The notes under the pieces: model-generated | What the model saw: only the letters and a program-made list of their open reading frames with translations | Databases searched by the model: none | What the model was told of the DNA's origin: nothing | Source of the DNA: JBGTKH01 sp041744735 | Lineage (GTDB): Bacteria; Planctomycetota; Planctomycetia; Pirellulales; Pirellulaceae | Direction of reading: 5' to 3' | NCBI GenBank assembly: GCA_041744735.1 | Contig: JBGTKH010000355.1 | Location: 1 to 11,981 of the forward strand | Length of the DNA stretch: 11,981 bases | Made by a program: the position numbers and the translations under genes | Shown here: one piece after another, positions 6,213-11,981 of the stretch | Layout: each line of letters opens with the position of its first letter | Position numbering within the stretch: the stretch's first letter is position 1

Positions 6213-7943
6213 ATGACAGCTCCTGACTACCGAGCGCTCGTTGTCGATGACGAAGCGGCCCTTCGACAGTTGATGATGCGAGCGCTGGCCCGCGAAGGGT
6301 TTTCTTGCAACTCCGCGTCGGACGGGCACCAAGCGTTGGAGTTGGTCCGCACCACGAAATACGACGTCGTCGTAACCGACCTGCAAATGCCGAACAAACA
6401 CGGTCATGCACTTGCGGTCGATTTGTTGCAAGACCGCGACCGGCCGCTGATCGTCGTGTTGACGGGCGTGATTGAACCGCGGCTCGCCAAAGATCTCGTC
6501 ACTCGCGGAGTGGACGACATTATGTTCAAGCCCGTTGACTACGCGGCCTTTGCCGGCAAAGTCATTGCGCTAGTCAAGCGTCGCGCCGCCCTGCGCGCCG
6601 TGAAAGCGGTCAGTGTTGCCCCATCATCGGGTCACGGCAGTGATGACGAGAGCGAAAAGGGTAAGTCAGAGTCGCAGACACTTGCGCCAATTAGCCTGAT
6701 CGATTTGGAGAGCAAGCTGGCGCTGGTTTCCAGGATCCTGCCGATTTCACAAGCCGCTCTCGACGTATTCAACTTGGCGAGCGACAACACTTCGAGTTCT
6801 CGGCAGTTGGCGATGGCTATTCAACGCGACCCGTCGCTGACGGCGGAAATGTTGGGGTTGGCGAATAGTTCGTACTACAATCCCTCCGGGCGAAAAATCC
6901 TGGAACTGGAAGCGGCCGTCACGCGGCTGGGACAAAAACGAGTGGGCGAGTTGGCCTTGGCTACGAACGCCATGACGGCGCTGACCACCGGCATGCTGCC
7001 TTGGATGGACACGGGATTGGCGTGGCGACGCAGCATCGCTGCCGGGGTGGCCGTCGAACTGTTGGTGGCCCAAGGCGGACATCAGAGCATCGAGCACGGT
7101 CTGCTGCTGAGCGCGATCATGCATGCCCTGGGCCGCGTGGTGTTGGGAACGCTGTACCCGCAACATTACGCATCTATGATCAAGCTCTGCTGCGACCGAA
7201 ACGAGGCCGTGCTTGTTCATGAGAGACGGCTGTTTCCGGAAAGTCATGCCTGTGTCATGTCGCGACTCTTGGCTGCATGGAAAACGCCTGAAGAAGTGCA
7301 CCAGCCGCTCAGATACATACTAGATGATTACCCATCTTTGACTCGGTTGGCCAGTCCGCTGCGGACCAAGGTGGAATTGATCAAGTTGGCCGTGCTGATC
7401 GGCCAAATCGCAGCCGGAGATTGGGAGCCGTGGGACTACGTCGAGTTTCCGTCCTCGGTGTTGCTCAAGCGCCTGGGGATTCATTCGCTGCGAACGATCA
7501 TCGACAAGACTATCGCCGACTCCGACGAGATTATCAGCTTCCAAGCGAAGTCCAAGCCCGCGCTCCAGTCCGCCGCCAGTTTACCGCCGCGCCAAGCTTT
7601 GGGACGCAGGGTGGCGTACTTCAACTTATCCGGAGAGTCGTTTGATTTCATCGCCGAACTGTTCTCCGCAATGGGCATCGAGCCGGTGAGCACATCGCAG
7701 CAACGGACTGTCGAAGAAGACCCTCTCGTCGTGAATTGCACCGGCAGCCCTTCCCATCGTCTGGCCGCACAGGTTGGTGCGCGCCGTAACGAGAGCCTCG
7801 TAATCATTACCGACGCCGAGCGGCTGGAAAAATACCGCCAATTCGGCCACGCGATCGCAGTCCCAACCAGCTTCAGCGACTTGCGCTCGGCGTGCTGGGA
7901 CATCGCTCAGGACATCTCTCAGGACATCTCTTACCATCGTTAA
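6213..7943 (+). CDS. Receiver-HDOD signalling protein with a degenerate receiver-like C-terminus
   Basis: The protein has 576 residues. The N-terminal receiver (about 5-125) has D12/D13, phosphoacceptor D56, T84 and K106. A charged linker (about 132-158) leads to an HDOD domain (about 165-400; ILPISQAALDVF, IQRDPSLTAEMLGLANS, AVTRLGQKRVGELAL). At the position where HD enzymes read HD it has IMHALGRVVL (H304-A305), so it is most likely non-enzymatic; HDOD proteins are usually signalling scaffolds, often in c-di-GMP or motility circuits. Residues about 465-563 show alternating strands and helices (RRVAYFN, PLVVNCTG, SLVIITD, HAIAVPTSFSDL) resembling a receiver without its acidic pocket. It ends in DIAQDISQDIS, encoded by a 12-base tandem repeat. 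GAGG at 6198-6201 is a ribosome site 11 bases before ATG. It is the third gene of the kinase operon. Confidence 0.9.
   Translation: MTAPDYRALVVDDEAALRQLMMRALAREGFSCNSASDGHQALELVRTTKYDVVVTDLQMPNKHGHALAVDLLQDRDRPLIVVLTGVIEPRLAKDLVTRGVDDIMFKPVDYAAFAGKVIALVKRRAALRAVKAVSVAPSSGHGSDDESEKGKSESQTLAPISLIDLESKLALVSRILPISQAALDVFNLASDNTSSSRQLAMAIQRDPSLTAEMLGLANSSYYNPSGRKILELEAAVTRLGQKRVGELALATNAMTALTTGMLPWMDTGLAWRRSIAAGVAVELLVAQGGHQSIEHGLLLSAIMHALGRVVLGTLYPQHYASMIKLCCDRNEAVLVHERRLFPESHACVMSRLLAAWKTPEEVHQPLRYILDDYPSLTRLASPLRTKVELIKLAVLIGQIAAGDWEPWDYVEFPSSVLLKRLGIHSLRTIIDKTIADSDEIISFQAKSKPALQSAASLPPRQALGRRVAYFNLSGESFDFIAELFSAMGIEPVSTSQQRTVEEDPLVVNCTGSPSHRLAAQVGARRNESLVIITDAERLEKYRQFGHAIAVPTSFSDLRSACWDIAQDISQDISYHR
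7899..7930 (+). repeat. 12-base tandem repeat at the 3' end of the HDOD gene
   Basis: The units are GACATCGCTCAG, GACATCTCTCAG and a partial GACATCTC. They keep frame and encode DIAQ-DISQ-DIS just before the stop codon. This is a likely slippage product, and copy number may vary between strains. Confidence 0.8.
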
Positions 7944-8237
7944 TACCGAACCAATGTGCACGGTGTGACCAACTGTGAAGTTGCCGATGCCTTTCATAGC
8001 GGCTGCACCGGCAATGCCGGAATCGTCCAACGCTCGCTTGTTGCCGCTTTCGCTTGTTGTAACACCGGCCCTGCAAAAGAACGCGGGTTTCGCGCCGCCA
8101 TTGCTCGCCTGACGCCAAACCGCAGTCGATTTATGTGCTAGTAGGTGTCACCGTTCATTCGCCTTGCGCTTTTCGCAGTCGAGCGAACACGGGGCACCGA
8201 AGGGACGCAACATCGACGAAGCCCCGAAACACATAAC
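7944..8237. other. Intergenic gap between the signalling operon and the TolC/SecA genes
   Basis: No gene is supported here. The gap holds a small CCGGC-AAT-GCCGG hairpin (8008-8020) with no T-run, and a direct repeat CGCTTGTTG at 8035-8043 and 8051-8059. I found no good -35/-10 pair. The size of the gap suggests that the TolC/SecA genes have their own promoter, but read-through from the signalling operon cannot be excluded. Confidence 0.6.
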
Positions 8238-10397
8238 ATGATCAGACCTGCACGGACGTTTCTCGTAGGCATGGTGGCCGTCGCCATCGGCGTGGCCGCG
8301 CTGGCGGTCAGCCGCGCTCAGCACGCGCCGCAGCGTCTGCGTCTGCCCTCCGAGAGTGCAGCTCCACGCCCGATCATGACCAGTGATGTAGCGCCGGAAA
8401 CAGGCCAACGCTGGGGACCGCCCGCTGACAGTGTGGTCGGAAGCGGTGGGCAGCCCGTTCGCTTGCCGCAGATTTCCGAGCGTCGCCAGCAGCCTGTCGC
8501 GCTCGCCGCCACAACGTCCGCGCCGGCGAGCGATGCGGAACCAACCCATTCATCGACACCGGCACCGACGCCGCTGCCCGCGCCCACGGTTCGATCGGCG
8601 GGTCCACCGCCTGTCATCGAACATTATGCGTGGACAACACCGGCAATGCCGCACGGCAACCCGTATTTGCAACCCTACGAGAATCGCGCGCTCAGCAGCG
8701 GTCAAGTGGCGGACACGGAACCGGTCAGCGACATCTGGGCAGTGCTGCCGGCCGACTTTCAACCCTGGTGGTCCGCGTCGATCGGCCAGCAGCTACGAGA
8801 TTCGGCCATTCCGTTTCAAGTCGACGTGGGGACGTTGGTTGTGCGGGCGCTACAATACTCGCCGCGCGTGCAGGCGATCAGCGACATCTACTTGATTCGC
8901 GAGACGGCCGTCGTCGAAGCGGCCGCAGAGTTTGACGTTCGCACGTTCATGGAATCGAAGTTCAGCCGCGACAGCACTCCGGTCGGCAACACGCTGACCA
9001 CCGGCGGTCTGCCCAGGTTTCACGACTTGAATTGGTACTACAACGGCGGCTTCCGCAAGAAATCGCTGCTGGGCGGCACAATGGAGTTGTCGCAGCGCGT
9101 GGGCTTGCAGGACACCAACTCGATCTTCTTCGTGCCGGATCAGCAAGGCACGTCGAAGCTGTCGCTCAGTTACACTCAGCCGCTCTTGAACGGGGCCGGC
9201 CGCGCGTACAACAACAGCCTGACGCTGCTGGCCCAAATCGATGCCGGCATCGCCGAAAATCAGACGTCGGCCCAACTGCAAGAGCATTTGTTGAAAGTGA
9301 CCGAAGCGTACTGGGAACTGTACCTGCAGCGGACGGCGCTCGTGCAAAAGCAACGCAACCTGCAGCGCGGCCAGGCGATTCTGTCGGATCTGGATGCCCG
9401 CCGAGATGTGGATGCCTTGGAAAGTCAGATCGCTCAAGCCCAAGCGGCCGTGGCCATGCGGCGGGCGGAATTGATTCGTGCTGCGGCGGCGATTCGCAAC
9501 ATCGAGGCGATCATTCGCGCGCGGGTCAACGCCCCGGAATTGACGTCGGGAGCGAACCTGGAACTGCTGCCGTTGGAACAGCCGATCCGGCAGCAGATTG
9601 ACATCAACCTGCAAGACGCGCTGCTGACGGCCGTGCAAAACCGGCCGGAGGTCGACGAGTCGATGCAGCAGATGCGGGCCGCCAGCGTCCGGATGCAGAT
9701 GGCCGAGAACGAATTGCTGCCGGCGCTGAATATGGTGCTGGCCACTTACGTCAGCGGCCTGCGCGGCGACACGGACATCGGCCGCTCGCTGGCGGATCAG
9801 TTCAGCGTCGGCGAACCGGGTTATTCGGCCGGCCTGATCTTCGAGGTGCCGTGGAACAACCGAGCCGCGAAGGCGCTGTATCAGCGGCGGAGGTTAGAGC
9901 TGCGGCAACTGACCAGCGAATTCCAGCAGACGGTCGAAACGCTGATGGCCGAAGTCGAAGTGGCCGTGCGGGACATTAACACCGCGTACGGCGAAATGCA
10001 GGGCAAGTACGCGTCGATGGTCGCGGCCGACGTGTACGTGCGCTACTTGCTCGATCGCTGGCGATTACTGCCGGGCGACGATCGTTCGGCCAGCTTCCTG
10101 CTGCAAGACTTGCTGGACGCACAGGACCGGTTGGTCGCCGAAGAGTTCGGTTTCGCTCAGGCCCAGTTCGCCTATACCGTGGCCTTGGCCAACCTGAAGC
10201 GCACGACCGGCACGCTATTGCAAGCCGAGCAAGTCATCCCGCGCACGGTGGTGGAACACGGCATGCCGCGCGTGATCTTCGAGAAAGCCAGCACGCCGGA
10301 GATCCTTAGCAGCGACTTGCCGCCCGGCGCGTTCATCATCCCCGACCAGCCGGGCGAACCCGACACCAATCGCTATCCGTTGCCTCCGCGGCCATGA
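8238..10397 (+). CDS. TolC-family outer-membrane channel protein with long proline-rich N-terminal extension
   Basis: This 719-residue outer-membrane efflux protein (OEP family) should form a trimeric channel crossing the outer membrane and periplasm. The start ATG 8238 gives a classic signal peptide (MIRPAR, then a hydrophobic run to about 24, with likely cleavage after SRA at residue 27). Residues about 40-125 are rich in P, A, S and T and probably disordered. Family sequence begins near 190 (VGTLVVRALQYSPRV). Features seen are LSLSYTQPLLNGAGRAYNNS, long helices with EAYWELYLQRTALV, a second helical repeat with QNRPEVDESMQQ and AENELLPALNM, and a final LLDAQDRLVAEEFGFAQAQFAYTVALANLKRTTGTLL. 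The C-terminus is proline-rich. At about 719 residues it is much longer than E. coli TolC (about 490), owing mainly to the N-terminal extension. No clear ribosome site precedes ATG 8238. An in-frame GTG at 8145 is possible but less likely. Its stop overlaps the SecA-like gene by ATGA. Confidence 0.9.
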   Translation: MIRPARTFLVGMVAVAIGVAALAVSRAQHAPQRLRLPSESAAPRPIMTSDVAPETGQRWGPPADSVVGSGGQPVRLPQISERRQQPVALAATTSAPASDAEPTHSSTPAPTPLPAPTVRSAGPPPVIEHYAWTTPAMPHGNPYLQPYENRALSSGQVADTEPVSDIWAVLPADFQPWWSASIGQQLRDSAIPFQVDVGTLVVRALQYSPRVQAISDIYLIRETAVVEAAAEFDVRTFMESKFSRDSTPVGNTLTTGGLPRFHDLNWYYNGGFRKKSLLGGTMELSQRVGLQDTNSIFFVPDQQGTSKLSLSYTQPLLNGAGRAYNNSLTLLAQIDAGIAENQTSAQLQEHLLKVTEAYWELYLQRTALVQKQRNLQRGQAILSDLDARRDVDALESQIAQAQAAVAMRRAELIRAAAAIRNIEAIIRARVNAPELTSGANLELLPLEQPIRQQIDINLQDALLTAVQNRPEVDESMQQMRAASVRMQMAENELLPALNMVLATYVSGLRGDTDIGRSLADQFSVGEPGYSAGLIFEVPWNNRAAKALYQRRRLELRQLTSEFQQTVETLMAEVEVAVRDINTAYGEMQGKYASMVAADVYVRYLLDRWRLLPGDDRSASFLLQDLLDAQDRLVAEEFGFAQAQFAYTVALANLKRTTGTLLQAEQVIPRTVVEHGMPRVIFEKASTPEILSSDLPPGAFIIPDQPGEPDTNRYPLPPRP

Positions 10398-11981
10398 TCC
10401 GATCCCGGCCTGTCGCCAACGCCTTGCGTTTCCTGTGGCCGCGTGCCTCGAACCCCACGCGGCGCGACGAGGAGCTCGTTGCGAAGATTCAGCAACTGGC
10501 AGCATCCTATAAAGACGACACAGGCAGTGTCATCACGGAGCGCGCGAACCAACTGCGCCAGTTGGTGCAGCAAGGCGCCGACCCCACTTTGCAGGACGTG
10601 CTACTGCCTAGCTTCGCCCTAGTGACCGAGGCCGTGCGCCGGGTGCTAGGGATCTGGTATTACGACGTGCAGTTACTGGCTGGCTTGGCCTTGTCGCGGC
10701 GTGCGATCGCGGAGATGAAAACGGGCGAAGGCAAGACGCTGGTCGGCGCGCTGCCGGCGTTCACCGGTGCGCTCGAAGGCCGCGGCGTGCACGTGATGAC
10801 CGTGAACGCTTATCTGGCCGAGCGGGACTTTGAACTGCTCAAGCCCGTGTTCCGGTTGCTCGGCACGTCCGTCGGACTGCTCAACCCGGAAGACTCTCGC
10901 GACGAGAAGCGTGCCGCGTACGACTGCGATATCACGTACGGGCCGGGGTACGAGTTCGGCTTTGACTACCTGCGCGATCAAGCGGCGAAATGGGCACAGA
11001 AGAAGCCAAGGCTGGGCGAAACGTGTCGCCGAGCCGCGCACGGTCAATTGCTGCCGACCGTCGCGCCGGTGCAGCGCGGTTTCGCCTTGGCCATTGTGGA
11101 TGAAGTGGACAGTGTGCTGATCGACGAAGCCACCACGCCGTTGCTGTTGGCCGAAGCCTCGGCCGAGACGGCGGCCAACGCTCAAGCATTTCAGATCGCC
11201 CGCCGGGCGGCCGAGCGACTGATCGCCGATCACGACTTCGTCGTCAAGCCAACCGAGGGAACTTTGCACCTCACGCAAGCTGGCCTGAAAGAGATCACCG
11301 CCGACGGCCAACACGCGGCGCCGCACGGCTTGCAAAGGCCGTGGCACATTTACGTCGAACAAGCGCTACGGGCCCGTCTGCTGCTCGAGCGCGACGTGGA
11401 TTACATCGTGGCCGACGGCAAAGTGCTGTTAGTGGATCAGTACACGGGACGCGTGTTTGCTGACCGCTCGTGGCGCGACGGTTTGCACCAGGCGGTGCAG
11501 GCCAAGGAGGGCGTGACGATCACGGCCGAGGCCCAATCGCTGGCTCGCATCTCGCGCCAGCGATACTTCCGTTTGTACGACGCCATCTGCGGCATGACCG
11601 GCACCGCCACGGACGCCGCTCGCGAACTTTGGGATGTTTATCGCCTGCCAGTCGTCACCATCCCGCTGCGCCGACCGTGTTGCCGCCAGATGCTTGCCAC
11701 GCGATACTTTGCCAAGGCGGCCGCTAAGCATCGAGCGATCGTGAATGAAATCCTTCGCATTCATGCAACTGGTCAGCCCATACTGGTCGGCACGCGCACG
11801 ATTGAAAGTAGCGAGACTCTGGCCGAGCAACTCGCAGGGCAGGGGGTGACTTTCCAATTGCTCAACGGCAAGCAAGACGCGGAAGAAGCCGCGATCATTA
11901 CCCAAGCCGGCCGCGTTGGTACAATCACCATCGCCACCAACATGGCCGGGCGCGGCACGGACATCAAGCTTGGCCCCGGCG
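10394..11981 (+). CDS. Divergent SecA-family ATPase (accessory SecA), 3' end beyond the window
   Basis: The first 529 residues are present. SecA hallmarks in order are LLPSFALVTEAVRRVLG and YDVQLLAG (N-terminal), AEMKTGEGKTLV with Walker A at 110-115, TVNAYLAERD, EFGFDYLRD, Walker B DEVDS at 236-240, the YTGR...GLHQAVQAKEGV region from 350, GMTGTA at 400-405, and TNMAGRGTDI at 515-524. It should be a cytoplasmic ATP-driven motor on the export route. It departs from housekeeping SecA in places: NAYLA for NDYLA, YGPGYEF for YGTNNEF, DEATTP for DEARTP, and YTGRVFADRSW where GRRW is usual. About 20-25 extra residues (about 197-222) lie before Walker B, and the preprotein cross-linking region seems shortened. 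This suggests an accessory paralogue rather than secA itself. ATG overlaps the TolC stop (ATGA), implying coupled translation. The zinc-binding C-terminus cannot be judged. Confidence 0.9.
   Translation, partial: MIRSRPVANALRFLWPRASNPTRRDEELVAKIQQLAASYKDDTGSVITERANQLRQLVQQGADPTLQDVLLPSFALVTEAVRRVLGIWYYDVQLLAGLALSRRAIAEMKTGEGKTLVGALPAFTGALEGRGVHVMTVNAYLAERDFELLKPVFRLLGTSVGLLNPEDSRDEKRAAYDCDITYGPGYEFGFDYLRDQAAKWAQKKPRLGETCRRAAHGQLLPTVAPVQRGFALAIVDEVDSVLIDEATTPLLLAEASAETAANAQAFQIARRAAERLIADHDFVVKPTEGTLHLTQAGLKEITADGQHAAPHGLQRPWHIYVEQALRARLLLERDVDYIVADGKVLLVDQYTGRVFADRSWRDGLHQAVQAKEGVTITAEAQSLARISRQRYFRLYDAICGMTGTATDAARELWDVYRLPVVTIPLRRPCCRQMLATRYFAKAAAKHRAIVNEILRIHATGQPILVGTRTIESSETLAEQLAGQGVTFQLLNGKQDAEEAAIITQAGRVGTITIATNMAGRGTDIKLGPG

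Noticed and set aside
8008..8020. CCGGC-AAT-GCCGG hairpin as a terminator for the signalling operon
   Set aside because: The stem is only five pairs and no T-run follows, so it does not meet the pattern of an intrinsic terminator.
7956..8141. Small plus-strand open frame (61 codons) in the intergenic gap
   Set aside because: It has no ribosome site, no recognisable family and a cysteine-rich sequence without pattern; an open frame on the opposite strand covers part of the same bases, as expected of GC-rich non-coding DNA.
8145..8237. GTG start at 8145 for the TolC gene
   Set aside because: It would bury the signal peptide 31 residues inside the protein; ATG 8238 begins with the positive charge and hydrophobic core expected of an exported protein.

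Overview
The window most likely comes from a planctomycete (Planctomycetota), or a close relative with a similar diderm envelope. The reasons are a large surface-type protein whose N-terminus carries an LEDRLLMSA motif of the LExRxLLSA kind found in giant planctomycete proteins, a TolC-type outer-membrane channel gene coupled to a divergent SecA gene, GC-rich sequence, and two-component proteins with long multi-domain layouts. This assignment is an inference from protein features; no rRNA or other marker gene is present.

Layout. On the minus strand, 131-2737 encodes a DUF4347 protein with seven propeller-like repeats and one cadherin-like domain. Its 3' end is disturbed. Bases 1-208 are a 96-97% identical copy of 518-725, but the 517-base offset puts the copy out of frame, so the reading frame stops at 131. 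The copy itself is still open in its own frame out to the left edge. A 320-base divergent intergenic region follows (2738-3057), with a candidate promoter and a leader hairpin. Then comes a tight plus-strand signalling operon: a hybrid histidine kinase (3058-5085), an HD-GYP response regulator overlapping it by 28 bases (5058-6197), and a receiver-HDOD protein 15 bases further on (6213-7943). After a second gap (7944-8237), a TolC-family outer-membrane protein (8238-10397) overlaps, through ATGA, a SecA-family ATPase gene (10394 to the right edge, incomplete).

How the parts may fit together. The kinase operon looks like a complete phosphorelay whose outputs are c-di-GMP breakdown (HD-GYP with all metal ligands visible) and an HDOD scaffold protein. 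The TolC/SecA pair is an envelope export or efflux module built around an unusual SecA paralogue. The divergent adhesin-like protein is a typical kind of surface cargo. A c-di-GMP-tuned surface adhesin with its own export machinery is a reasonable hypothesis, but only gene proximity supports it.

No tRNA, rRNA, CRISPR array, transposase or convincing intrinsic terminator was seen.
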